From Thermoprotei archaeon (lineage in GTDB: Archaea > Thermoproteota > Thermoprotei_A > Marsarchaeales > UBA168), in the NCBI GenBank assembly GCA_011055275.1, contig DSEZ01000127.1, forward strand, positions 1 through 11,657: 11,657 bases of DNA, in the 5' to 3' direction. The notes under the pieces are model-generated. The model was given only the letters and a program-made list of their open reading frames with translations, was not told the DNA's origin and made no database searches. The position numbers and the translations under genes were made by a program. This document shows positions 1 to 6,041 of the stretch, piece after piece. Every line of letters starts with the position of its first letter. Within the stretch, counting starts at the first letter, position 1.

Positions 1-1062
1 CTCGGCCATCAGAGCAAGGTGCACCGCCTTTCTAAGCCTGTCCTCAGGTGATGTACCAAGGTGAGGCATGAAGCGCGCATCTATCTGCTCCTCGGCCCTC
101 CTTATCCTGATGTCCCTTGGCTGGCCCACCGCAAGTCTACCACCTATGTAGTCAAGAGCTGCCTCCTTCGACGTGATGTCGGACGCATCTTGAAGCGGGA
201 CCAGGAGGGAATCCTGAATCTCCTGCGAGTTGCTCACGAGGTTTACTATTTGGCTGTCCTTCTCAACGCCGAGCGCCTTCATCAGGACCGCAAACGGGAT
301 CCTGACAGGAAAAGCCGTCGACTCGACCAGCATTTTTCCGTCCTTTGCTAGCAAAAGCGACACGGGGCTCCTTATCCCGTTGTAATAGGAGAATACCTTG
401 GCCATGTACTGCGCGGGCATGGTGCTGGGGGCAACGTCAACCAGGATCTTGTTTGAGACCAGATCCTCCTGGGATACTATGACCCTTTCGGAGCCAGCTA
501 TTATGAAGTAGCCGCCTGGATCATCTGGATCCTCCCCCATAGATATTAGTTCCTCACGCGTCTTACTGGAAAGCGGGCAAAGGCTTGACCTAAGCATAAC
601 GGGGAGCCTTCCAATGTAGACCTTTTCCCTCACGATCGGGATCCCCATGGCCTGGCAACTCTTCGTCGTGGGCATCGCCGACGGACCCATGGCAAGCACG
701 GGCCTCTCAACAGAGGGTTTCTTCTCCTCTTGTACCCTCCTCGACACGTCTCTGATCTCTATCTCAAGCATCAAGGGCAACGAATAATCCATGTTGCGTA
801 TTCTTGCCTGCACTGGGTCAAGCTCAGTTATCATGGTCCTATCCGCCTCTATTAGGTGGGGGTCGGTGTCGACGGAGATTTTTCCGAAGCATATCTTGAG
901 GTTCTTTCCCGGGACATCGACTCCTTCACGGTAGTAATCTACGACCTGCTGCATTAGAGAGTTCAGAAACGACTCATACGAATCCAGATGCTGTCTAACC
1001 AAGCCCTTCTCCTTGACGAAAGATTGCAGGGCATACCAACCCAAAGACTGTTTTTTTTCCAA
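1..1062 (-). CDS. rpoB: DNA-directed RNA polymerase subunit B, N-terminal part (runs off the left edge)
   Basis: Second-largest catalytic subunit of archaeal RNA polymerase, forming one side of the active-site cleft. The frame is open from a TTG at 1062 to base 1, giving the first 354 residues of a protein that is normally about 1,100 residues, or about 500 where the subunit is split. The N-terminus contains KEKGLVRQHLDSY, a hallmark of archaeal/eukaryotic B subunits, and GGYFIIAGSERVIVSQEDL lies near residues 183-202, the conserved lobe/protrusion signature. RMLRSSLCPL-like text also matches the family. The TTG start is chosen because it lies 1 nt after the rpoH stop and because the protein then begins just before the conserved segment; no ATG is available upstream in frame. 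Cotranscribed with rpoH. Whether B is whole or split into B'/B'' cannot be seen, because the C-terminal half is outside the window. Confidence 0.96.
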   Translation of the reverse strand, partial: MEKKQSLGWYALQSFVKEKGLVRQHLDSYESFLNSLMQQVVDYYREGVDVPGKNLKICFGKISVDTDPHLIEADRTMITELDPVQARIRNMDYSLPLMLEIEIRDVSRRVQEEKKPSVERPVLAMGPSAMPTTKSCQAMGIPIVREKVYIGRLPVMLRSSLCPLSSKTREELISMGEDPDDPGGYFIIAGSERVIVSQEDLVSNKILVDVAPSTMPAQYMAKVFSYYNGIRSPVSLLLAKDGKMLVESTAFPVRIPFAVLMKALGVEKDSQIVNLVSNSQEIQDSLLVPLQDASDITSKEAALDYIGGRLAVGQPRDIRIRRAEEQIDARFMPHLGTSPEDRLRKAVHLALMAE

Positions 1063-1063
1063 A

Positions 1064-1297
1064 TCAAACCACTACCCTATAACTTACAGATTGCCCGGCG
1101 GTGGGGCTATTCCTAACCAGCTTTATTAGATCGCCCCTTTTCGCCTTAAGGTACTTAACCATGGGATCCCTTGTGGTGATCTTCGGTAGGTCGTCGGGAG
1201 TAACCCCTAACTCCTTCATTACCTTTTCCGCCTCCTCCTTTGTTAACAATATGTGCGTTGATACTAGCACATGCCGAGATATATCTAATCTGGTCAA
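1064..1297 (-). CDS. rpoH: DNA-directed RNA polymerase subunit H (Rpo5, Rpb5 C-terminal homologue)
   Basis: Small RNA polymerase subunit of 77 residues, equivalent to the C-terminal assembly domain of eukaryotic Rpb5; it sits at the lower jaw near downstream DNA. Family features in order are SRHVLVSTHILLTKEEAE (residues 7-24), LPKITTRDPM, the KRGDLIKLVRNSPTAG block, and the terminal YRVVV. Length is normal for archaea. The start is TTG at 1297: an in-frame TAG lies a short way upstream, the ATG at 1309 is in another frame, and TTG places nine residues before the HVLV motif. No clear Shine-Dalgarno sequence precedes it. rpoB follows after 1 nt, the usual archaeal order rpoH-rpoB. A TATA-like box at 1344-1356 probably drives the pair. 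Confidence 0.96.
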   Translation of the reverse strand: MTRLDISRHVLVSTHILLTKEEAEKVMKELGVTPDDLPKITTRDPMVKYLKAKRGDLIKLVRNSPTAGQSVSYRVVV

Positions 1298-1343
1298 ATC
1301 TAAGACCCATAATGCCTACTAGGCGGTAAAATAATACCCCTAT

Positions 1344-1356
1344 CTAATAAATTTTT
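1344..1356 (-). promoter_or_regulatory. Probable TATA/BRE promoter for rpoH-rpoB
   Basis: On the minus strand this reads AAAAATTTATTAG, a purine-rich BRE-like start followed by a TTTATTA TATA-like core centred near 1349. Adding about 25 bp puts transcription start near 1324, leaving a leader of about 27 nt before the rpoH TTG. Assigned from base composition and spacing only; a second AT-rich stretch at 1325-1334 is a weaker alternative. Confidence 0.5.
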
Positions 1357-1384
1357 CTGTTCAAGTTATGAGCTAAGGCGTAGG

Positions 1385-1391
1385 CTTTTTA
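1385..1391 (+). promoter_or_regulatory. Probable TATA box for ATP synthase H-C operon
   Basis: CTTTTTA centred at 1388 lies 25 bp before the GTG at 1413 (first of the GTG-ATG-ATG-ATG run). This is the usual archaeal distance from TATA centre to transcription start, so the mRNA may be leaderless or nearly so. It is back to back with the rpoH promoter within 115 bp. Assignment rests on sequence and spacing only. Confidence 0.5.
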
Positions 1392-1412
1392 GCTAACCAT
1401 AATTGAAACTGG

Positions 1413-1793
1413 GTGATGATGATGGGACAAAGCGCTGATCAAGCCGTGAGCGAAAAGCTACAGCCGAGCCCTCTAAGGCAACTTCAAGACAAGCTTAAGG
1501 AGGCTGAAGAGCTGGCCTCGAAGATATCCGTTCAGGCTCAAGAGGACTCGCTTAAAGTAATGAGGAGAGCTCAAGCTCTGGCAGCGGGGCTCGAGGAAGA
1601 GGAGAAAGCCCTTGAAAAACAATATGAGGAAGTCGCGTTAAATCAGACGCGTCAACGCGCTGAAAGTGAGGCTAAGGTCATCGCAGAAAAAGGTAAGATA
1701 GAGGTACAGAAAATAAGGGAAAGCTCAGAAAGAAACCTAGATAAGGCCATCAAGGCACTTTTCGAGCTAATCACAGGAAGTAAGGCTGACTAG
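1413..1793 (+). CDS. atpH: A/V-type ATP synthase subunit H (peripheral stalk coiled coil)
   Basis: Peripheral stalk subunit of the archaeal rotary ATP synthase, which pairs with subunit E to hold the catalytic head against rotation. The protein is 126 residues and almost entirely helical and charged: a continuous coiled coil from about residue 20 to 115, rich in Glu, Lys and Ala, with the family-like segment GKIEVQKIRESSERNLDKAI near the C-terminus. It has no membrane segment. Archaeal H subunits are commonly about 100-110 residues, so the N-terminus is slightly long. The start is ambiguous: GTG at 1413 is followed by three ATG codons (1416, 1419, 1422), and GGTGAT just before the last one could act as a ribosome binding site. 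Subunit C follows 2 nt after the stop. The assignment depends on pattern and on the neighbour, since coiled coils are weakly diagnostic. Confidence 0.82.
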   Translation: MMMMGQSADQAVSEKLQPSPLRQLQDKLKEAEELASKISVQAQEDSLKVMRRAQALAAGLEEEEKALEKQYEEVALNQTRQRAESEAKVIAEKGKIEVQKIRESSERNLDKAIKALFELITGSKAD

Positions 1794-1795
1794 AC

Positions 1796-2710
1796 TTGAT
1801 CGCGACGCCGAAACGCGGCCAGGAATTAGGGAGACTCCCCCGCATGTCCTATGCGGCCTTGACCTCCGCCGTCTCTGCCCTGCGCTCAACGCTCTTGCCC
1901 CAGGTCACGCTAGATGAACTTAGGAGATCAGACGTAGTCAGCTTCCGCTCTGCTTTAGAAAACACGCCCTACAGAGATGTAGCGCGCATTTCTGCGCGCT
2001 CCGCCGATGAGCTTTACGCCGCAGTCAAGAGGTCGGTAATTAATGCAGAAACGCAGGTCTTACCTTATGCCCCAAAGCGCGCTAGATCCTACTTATCGTC
2101 CTACCTTCTGCATTGGAACGCCGAGGAACTTAAATCGGAGCTCGCGGCTAGGGCAACTAATGCTGACCCATCGGCCCTTCAGAGCTACGTTGAGTCGCTT
2201 CCAAATCCGTGGAACGATGTCAAGAGCTCTTTTGATTCCTTCGAAAAGAGCCACGACCCTGTGGACCTTACCATTGCCGTGGACCACGCCTACATACGTC
2301 AGCTCGTGTCGAGCTTTAACGCGCTGGCGGACTGCGAAAGGTATGAGCTCTCAGGATTCATTTTTCCGACTTTGGCGTGGTATGCCGTTAAGACGCAGGT
2401 GATAGGAAAGAAGTATGGAAAAAAGCTCGAAATAGGGATCGCCTCAAGCAGAGAGCTTCAAGAGAGCTTCCTAAGCGTGATGGAACGCAAACGTTACCCC
2501 GAAAATGTGGCCGCAGGAGAGGAAATATACGCTAGTTCAATGCTAGAATGGGCGCGCAATGAAGCACATAGAAATCAATTTAGCCCGGCACCAGCACAAG
2601 CCGCCTTCATTCTCAAGGAGGTGGAGGCCAAAGAGGTAAGCGAGATATTCCTGCAGAAGCTTTACGGCGTGAATTCCCAAGCTCGGGAAACCACGCGCGC
2701 GCGAAAATGA
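1796..2710 (+). CDS. atpC: A/V-type ATP synthase subunit C (AC39/d family)
   Basis: Central socket subunit that couples the rotor shaft (D/F) to the membrane c-ring (K). The sequence is alpha-helical without membrane segments. Family features are the opening YAALTSAVSALRSTLLP, a run of the AYANARVRAMKSKLL type; the middle VDLTIAVDHAYIRQLVSSF (D-x-x-Y-F/I pattern of the internal repeat); and the ending AAFILKEVEAKEVSEIF, matching the family's C-terminal 'yil.ke.Ev.nl..I'. At 304 residues it is a little short for the family (about 330-350). The TTG at 1796 is 2 nt after the subunit H stop. A good alternative is the ATG at 1844 (residue 17), where the family homology begins and AGGGAG lies 10 nt upstream; this is arguably the likelier start. 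The following gene is not an ATP synthase gene. Confidence 0.85.
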   Translation: MIATPKRGQELGRLPRMSYAALTSAVSALRSTLLPQVTLDELRRSDVVSFRSALENTPYRDVARISARSADELYAAVKRSVINAETQVLPYAPKRARSYLSSYLLHWNAEELKSELAARATNADPSALQSYVESLPNPWNDVKSSFDSFEKSHDPVDLTIAVDHAYIRQLVSSFNALADCERYELSGFIFPTLAWYAVKTQVIGKKYGKKLEIGIASSRELQESFLSVMERKRYPENVAAGEEIYASSMLEWARNEAHRNQFSPAPAQAAFILKEVEAKEVSEIFLQKLYGVNSQARETTRARK

Positions 2711-2800
2711 CAGGATCCTTACACAATTTGGGCTCCTCAAAGCTCTTGAAAGCCAAAAGCCTCACCTGTTCGTGCCGATGAAACGGCCTCATCCGTTGCG

Positions 2801-2808
2801 TTTATAAG
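2801..2808 (+). promoter_or_regulatory. TATA box upstream of a tiny plus-strand ORF
   Basis: TTTATAAG centred near 2804 lies 24-25 bp before the ATG at 2828, ideal for a leaderless transcript. A second AT-rich box, TTATAAAAAG at 2813-2822, is close by. No larger plus-strand gene follows, so the target is either the small ORF at 2828 or an unannotated RNA. Confidence 0.4.
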
Positions 2809-2827
2809 ACCGTTATAAAAAGAGCTT

Positions 2828-2893
2828 ATGCCTTGCAAAAGCAAATCCAAGGAAAAAGACGCAAAGAAAAAGATTAGTGATTTTTATGATTAG
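2828..2893 (+). CDS. Possible 21-residue lysine-rich peptide (leaderless)
   Basis: An ATG at 2828 opens 21 codons ending with TAG at 2891-2893. The peptide starts MPCKSKSK, has a KKK run and ends ISDFYD; it is basic in the middle and acidic/aromatic at the end. I recognise no family. In favour: a TATA box at 2801-2808 is placed exactly for a leaderless mRNA, and the ORF stops at the base before the convergent tRNA gene. Against: the lysine codons come from A-runs whose complement gives T-runs expected of a terminator for the minus-strand tRNA transcript, so the ORF could be a by-product. Not ribosomal protein L41e, which is arginine-rich. Treat as hypothetical. Confidence 0.3.
   Translation: MPCKSKSKEKDAKKKISDFYD
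2853..2871 (-). terminator. Oligo-T terminator tracts after tRNA-Lys
   Basis: On the minus strand two TTTTT runs occur, at 2871-2867 and 2857-2853, starting about 23 nt beyond the tRNA 3' end, inside a pyrimidine-rich stretch. Archaeal RNA polymerase terminates at such T-runs without needing a hairpin. They would end the TFS-like/ABCE1/DUF89/tRNA transcripts. Inferred from composition. Confidence 0.5.
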
Positions 2894-2981
2894 CGGGCTC
2901 GGCGGGATTTGAACCCACGGCCAACGGATCTCTCCCACTGGGTTAAGAGTCCGTCGCTCTACCGTGCTGAGCTACGAGCCC
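2894..2981 (-). tRNA. tRNA-Lys (anticodon CUU) with 14-nt intron
   Basis: On the minus strand the cloverleaf is complete: acceptor GGGCTCG/CGAGCCC, D stem GCTC/GAGC with loop AGCACGGTA, anticodon stem ACGGA/TCCGT, variable TGGCC, T stem GTGGG/CCCGC with loop TTCAAAT. The anticodon CTT is at 2947-2945. The anticodon loop is interrupted by 14 nt (2943-2930, ACCCAGTGGGAGAG) after position 37, the canonical archaeal intron site. The mature RNA is 74 nt, discriminator G, and CCA is not encoded. CTCT of the loop can pair with GGAG of the intron, leaving 3-nt bulges TAA and AGA that are cut to give the predicted exons, a relaxed bulge-helix-bulge. It lies 44 nt after the DUF89 gene but has its own TATA box at 3001-3008. 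Confidence 0.95.
2930..2943 (-). other. tRNA intron (position 37/38)
   Basis: ACCCAGTGGGAGAG separates nucleotide A37 from A38 of tRNA-Lys. The cut sites fall two bases into each 3-nt bulge (TA^A and AG^A) flanking a four-pair helix CTCT/GGAG with one G-T pair, as tRNA splicing endonuclease requires. The inner part leaves little more than one C-G pair and a five-base loop, so the substrate is minimal. The boundary could slip by one A without changing the product. Confidence 0.85.
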
Positions 2982-3000
2982 AAGATTTTGTTTGACATGC

Positions 3001-3008
3001 TTTTTAAG
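3001..3008 (-). promoter_or_regulatory. TATA box of tRNA-Lys
   Basis: On the minus strand CTTAAAAA covers about -27 to -20 relative to the mature tRNA 5' end at 2981. Start of transcription is therefore expected within a few bases of the mature end, with little or no 5' leader. It also lies just after the DUF89 stop. Confidence 0.55.
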
Positions 3009-3025
3009 TGTTCTGTCAGATACGT

Positions 3026-3865
3026 CTATTGTCTGCGCTTAACCACGCCCGAAAGTAAAGGCGCCCCAAGCGATAAAGCCATCGGCCTGCACTTTACTTT
3101 CAGCGCGTGATAAACCGGAAACATAGATTTACCCTCCGTCAAGGTCTCGTAGTTGGCCATCCCCTTAGCGACCACGAAGTCATAATCATCATCAAAATCG
3201 TCCCAAGTTATTCCAACTGCTCTTGGTTCGTAGTAATGCGCCCTTAGAGGAGGTAGCAGATCACGTGATAGCTCGTCCCTTGTCACATCGTTCAAAAGCG
3301 GGGTTGACTTGGCATAAACGTGTACCTCAATGTGCGTTGATAAATACTTGGCCGCCATTAAGTCAAAGACATGCTCTCCAACGTTATCCAAAACGTAGGC
3401 TATAACCTTAGAGCTCGCCGCTTGCGCCCACAGATAATGTGTATCATCTATGGCAAGCGGCATTGGCCTTTCAAGTGATGATGGATCAAACTCATAACCC
3501 TTAACGTCAAACTCAAGCCCATTTGCAGCAACCGCCAGCTCCATCAGATGGCGTAGGTTTTTCTCGCTCCATGTACCGTAATCCACAACAACTTTTTCGG
3601 CCGCTTTCTTGGCTATGAGGTAAGCCTTGGACTTGACCTCAGCGTAGGGATCGTTGCATCCCGTAAACTCCTTTATAAAGTCCATGTCATCCTTTTCCAG
3701 AAATGCGGGCACCGCTTCTTCGTTATAACGACTTGCCAGCGACTGGATCAAGAACGTCATTGCCCTAAACTTAGCCTCCTCGTTGATCCCGCTCTTGTCA
3801 AGGGCGCTCAGCGCTCTGTTTATCAGGCACGGCGCGCAATCAGCTCTGACCTTCAACTTCAGCAC
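3026..3865 (-). CDS. DUF89 (ARMT1-like) metal-dependent phosphatase-like protein
   Basis: A 279-residue member of the archaeal branch of DUF89 (PF01937, COG1578). Members studied elsewhere are divalent-metal-dependent phosphatases thought to remove damaged phosphometabolites; the substrate here is unknown. Motifs seen: CAPC near the N-terminus (Cys10, Cys13), NGLEFDV around residues 115-121, LDNVGEHVFDL at 159-169 (the DN-x-GE metal/active-site motif), K186 with LLNDVT at 190-195, and AKGMANYETL at 233-242 (the family's KGQ-N-E-T motif). All key residues appear present, so it should be active. No signal peptide or membrane segments. The GTG start at 3865 overlaps the ABCE1 end by 26 nt; a TTG at 3856 is an alternative that would begin closer to the family start. 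The overlap implies translational coupling with ABCE1. Confidence 0.88.
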   Translation of the reverse strand: MLKLKVRADCAPCLINRALSALDKSGINEEAKFRAMTFLIQSLASRYNEEAVPAFLEKDDMDFIKEFTGCNDPYAEVKSKAYLIAKKAAEKVVVDYGTWSEKNLRHLMELAVAANGLEFDVKGYEFDPSSLERPMPLAIDDTHYLWAQAASSKVIAYVLDNVGEHVFDLMAAKYLSTHIEVHVYAKSTPLLNDVTRDELSRDLLPPLRAHYYEPRAVGITWDDFDDDYDFVVAKGMANYETLTEGKSMFPVYHALKVKCRPMALSLGAPLLSGVVKRRQ

Positions 3866-5624
3866 CCACCGATATCATAAAATATGCACCGCTTTCCTTT
3901 TGTTGCCTATCTAATATGCTTCCCTCCTTGTTAACCCTTGGCCTACCTGTCTCCGGATCTCTTCTCATGGTGATTCCAACCTCCTTCAAGAAGTGGTTCA
4001 CCCCGTCCAGAACCTTCACTGGCTTGCGAGCATGTCCTCTCTTGCCGCTTTCTCCCTCAAAAACGATCATGGAATCCGATGTTGAAGTAAGCAGCAAGAG
4101 GTCATGATCAACTATGAAGCCCGTTGATCTCCTTATGGCCATGACCCTTCTTATGGCTTTACCGACCCTAAGCCGCTCCTCTACGTCGAGAAAAGCGCTT
4201 GGCTCGTCCAGGAGATAGACCTCAGCATCTCTACCCAAGCAAAGGGCAACCGCGACCTTCTGCAACTCACCGCCGCTCAAGGACTTAGCATTTCTATTCC
4301 AAAGCTTATCTATCCCCAGAGGTTCAAACACCTCGGTCTTATAGTAGTCCTTAGCAAGGGAGTCTTTTACGGCCTCCATGACGTCTGAGACGAGCATATC
4401 CACGGGTCTAAGCATCTGAGGTTTATACGATACCCTCAGACCAGCGGTCGGCACAGCTCCCTCGTCTGGCTCAACTATGCCGGCTAACATCTTTACCAAC
4501 GTGGTCTTCCCTATCCCGTTCCTGCCCAGTAGCGCTGTAACCGATCCCTCTTTTGCTTCTCCGCCATCGCTTGTGAGCTCAAAATCGCCAAGTCTCTTCC
4601 TTAGCTTCTCCCAAGAAAATATGACCCTTCCAACTTCCTCCTTCCCCATGCCCACATCAAAGAAGTCTATGGCACCTTCTCTAAGCCGCGTGTTCTCATC
4701 GGGCAGAAATCCCCTGAGAAAGTTATTAATCCCATTTCTTGTGCCATAGCTCCTACTTGCCATTCCAAATACCCCAGGTGAGCCGTAGACCACGGAGACG
4801 TAATCCGAAAGATAATCCAAGACTATGAGATCATGTTCTATGACAACCCCACTTTTACCTCTGCCAACGGTTTCCCTTATCTTTTTTGCCGCCTCCATTC
4901 TCTGAAAAACGTCCAAATAGCTCGATGGTTCGTCGATCAGGTAAACATCTGCATCCTTCGAGAGAGCTATGGCCAGAGTGAGAAGCTGAAGCTCGCCGCC
5001 ACTTAGCTGCCCCAGCCTTCTCTCGCCCAGCAAGTCGAGGGCGAATTCCTTAGTCAGCGACCTTAGACGCTCATCGTTATATGAGGAAATGACCTCATTC
5101 ACCGTTTTTTGCATATATGGGTCATCTTCCTCTAGCGTTAGTATTTGCGGCTTCACCGATATCTTCAGCTTACCAGAGCCAAGATCAGAAAAATATTGCC
5201 TTAGCTCTGATCCCTTGAACAAGTCGAGAAGGCTACCCCCGTTGCCACCGAGGTTCGGCTGAAGTTCTCCCGCCAGTATTTTAAGTGACGTGCTTTTTCC
5301 AGCCCCATTCCTACCTATGATGCCGGTAACGAACCCGCGTTTGACCTCTGGCAGGCCGTAAAGCGCGAAGCCGTTTTCGCCGTACCTGTGGACGAGCTTT
5401 TTTCCCCAATAATCCGCCACGTTAATTATTGATATGGCGCCAAAAGGGCACTTGTGAACGCATATCCCACAGCCTATGCAGGTCTGCTCGTTGATCCTCG
5501 ATTTCCCGTTTTCAGCTATCCACACGGTCTTGGTGCCTATACGGTTAACAGGACAAAAGGTAACGCATGGGATACCGCATATCTTCGAGTTACAAAGCTC
5601 GTCGTCCACCACTGCAAGCCTCAA
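3840..5624 (-). CDS. abce1: Ribosome recycling factor ABCE1 (Rli1-type ATPase)
   Basis: Splits post-termination ribosomes into subunits using ATP, and is universal in archaea and eukaryotes. The 594 residues are of normal length. An N-terminal double 4Fe-4S domain carries Cys11, 16, 20, 24 and Cys49, 52, 55, 59. Nucleotide-binding domain 1 has Walker A GRNGAGKST (104-112), signature LSGGEL (207-212), Walker B ending at Glu232 (LIDEPSSYLD) and H-loop His264. The hinge has the family pattern GVFGMASRSYGTRNGINNFL. Domain 2 has Walker A GRNGIGKTT (367-375), signature LSGGEL (449-454), Glu474 in LLDEPSAFLD. All catalytic residues are intact. The TTG start at 5624 is supported by TAGGGG (5636-5631) six bases upstream and by the nearby iron-sulphur domain. 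It is preceded by the TFS-like gene (15-nt gap) and overlaps the DUF89 gene. Confidence 0.98.
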   Translation of the reverse strand: MRLAVVDDELCNSKICGIPCVTFCPVNRIGTKTVWIAENGKSRINEQTCIGCGICVHKCPFGAISIINVADYWGKKLVHRYGENGFALYGLPEVKRGFVTGIIGRNGAGKSTSLKILAGELQPNLGGNGGSLLDLFKGSELRQYFSDLGSGKLKISVKPQILTLEEDDPYMQKTVNEVISSYNDERLRSLTKEFALDLLGERRLGQLSGGELQLLTLAIALSKDADVYLIDEPSSYLDVFQRMEAAKKIRETVGRGKSGVVIEHDLIVLDYLSDYVSVVYGSPGVFGMASRSYGTRNGINNFLRGFLPDENTRLREGAIDFFDVGMGKEEVGRVIFSWEKLRKRLGDFELTSDGGEAKEGSVTALLGRNGIGKTTLVKMLAGIVEPDEGAVPTAGLRVSYKPQMLRPVDMLVSDVMEAVKDSLAKDYYKTEVFEPLGIDKLWNRNAKSLSGGELQKVAVALCLGRDAEVYLLDEPSAFLDVEERLRVGKAIRRVMAIRRSTGFIVDHDLLLLTSTSDSMIVFEGESGKRGHARKPVKVLDGVNHFLKEVGITMRRDPETGRPRVNKEGSILDRQQKESGAYFMISVGAEVEGQS

Positions 5625-5630
5625 GTCAAT

Positions 5631-5636
5631 CCCCTA
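5631..5636 (-). promoter_or_regulatory. Ribosome binding site for abce1
   Basis: TAGGGG on the minus strand, six bases before the TTG at 5624. It supports the TTG start and shows that this gene is translated from an internal site of a multigene mRNA. Confidence 0.6.
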
Positions 5637-5639
5637 AGC

Positions 5640-5942
5640 TTAGTATTCTTCGCCCTCTCCCCATCCCTCGCCCTCTTCTTCTTCCTCTTCCTCCTCCTCT
5701 TCTTCTTGGTCTAGCTCTCCAGAACTGAATGATTCGAGCATGTACTCCCTTTCCTCTTCAGTCTCCTTGGGCAGATCCTCGGTCAGCAGCTTTATCTTCT
5801 TTTTGCTGTCTACCTTGGTCTTTTCAACGTAAACTTCTTCCTTTGCTGGTTCCTTGTATCCGCACTTCTTGCATACCAGGTAGATCTTTCCCTTTTCCCT
5901 TACGGGAACTAAGACACTCCCATCCTTAGGACAAAACTTCAC
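5640..5942 (-). CDS. TFS/RpoM-like N-terminal zinc-ribbon protein with acidic tail
   Basis: A 100-residue protein whose first 30 residues match the N-terminal zinc ribbon of archaeal transcript-cleavage factor TFS and RNA polymerase subunit M/Rpb9 (FCPKDGSVLVP ... YLVCKKCGY). The ribbon normally has four cysteines; here Cys4, Cys24 and Cys27 remain while the second position is Asp7. The C-terminal ribbon of TFS, which carries the Asp-Glu pair that stimulates cleavage, is absent. Instead, after a charged linker, residues 78-100 form an acidic tail including eleven consecutive Glu (80-90). It therefore probably binds RNA polymerase or another partner but should not stimulate RNA cleavage in the TFS way. 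Start GTG at 5942 has a strong Shine-Dalgarno GGAGGTGA (5956-5949) six bases before it. First gene of the set with ABCE1; a TATA box sits at 6017-6028. Confidence 0.7.
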   Translation of the reverse strand: MKFCPKDGSVLVPVREKGKIYLVCKKCGYKEPAKEEVYVEKTKVDSKKKIKLLTEDLPKETEEEREYMLESFSSGELDQEEEEEEEEEEEGEGWGEGEEY

Positions 5943-5948
5943 ACGGCG

Positions 5949-5956
5949 TCACCTCC
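5949..5956 (-). promoter_or_regulatory. Strong Shine-Dalgarno for the TFS-like gene
   Basis: GGAGGTGA on the minus strand, six bases before the second of two adjacent GTG-like triplets. It selects the GTG at 5942 over the overlapping GTG two bases upstream, which is in another frame. Confidence 0.75.
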
Positions 5957-6016
5957 GAGGTATGTATTCACCGCTAGTGCGTTAAACACAGTTATCATCG
6001 TAGAGTAGACGGCTAA

Positions 6017-6028
6017 CTTATATAAAAA
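6017..6028 (-). promoter_or_regulatory. TATA box for TFS-like/abce1/DUF89 operon
   Basis: TTTTTATATAAG on the minus strand, centred near 6022, is the best TATA box in the window. Start of transcription is expected near 5997, giving a leader of about 55 nt that contains the Shine-Dalgarno. It lies only 14 bp after the stop of the upstream ATP synthase I gene, and its T-run may also help end that gene's transcript. Confidence 0.65.
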
Positions 6029-6041
6029 CCTTTCATTTAAC

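Noticed and set aside
61..351. Open plus-strand frame of 96 codons in the left part
   Set aside because: Lies antisense within rpoB, whose own frame codes clear family motifs; the plus-strand product resembles nothing.
2776..2797. Short inverted repeats GATGA/TCATC and AACGG/CCGTT after subunit C, as a terminator
   Set aside because: Only five pairs each, overlapping, and without a T-run after them; too weak to call.
5454..5714. Plus-strand frame of 86 codons ending in a hydrophobic run
   Set aside because: Antisense to abce1 and to the poly-Glu repeat; the hydrophobic run is the complement of the Glu codons.
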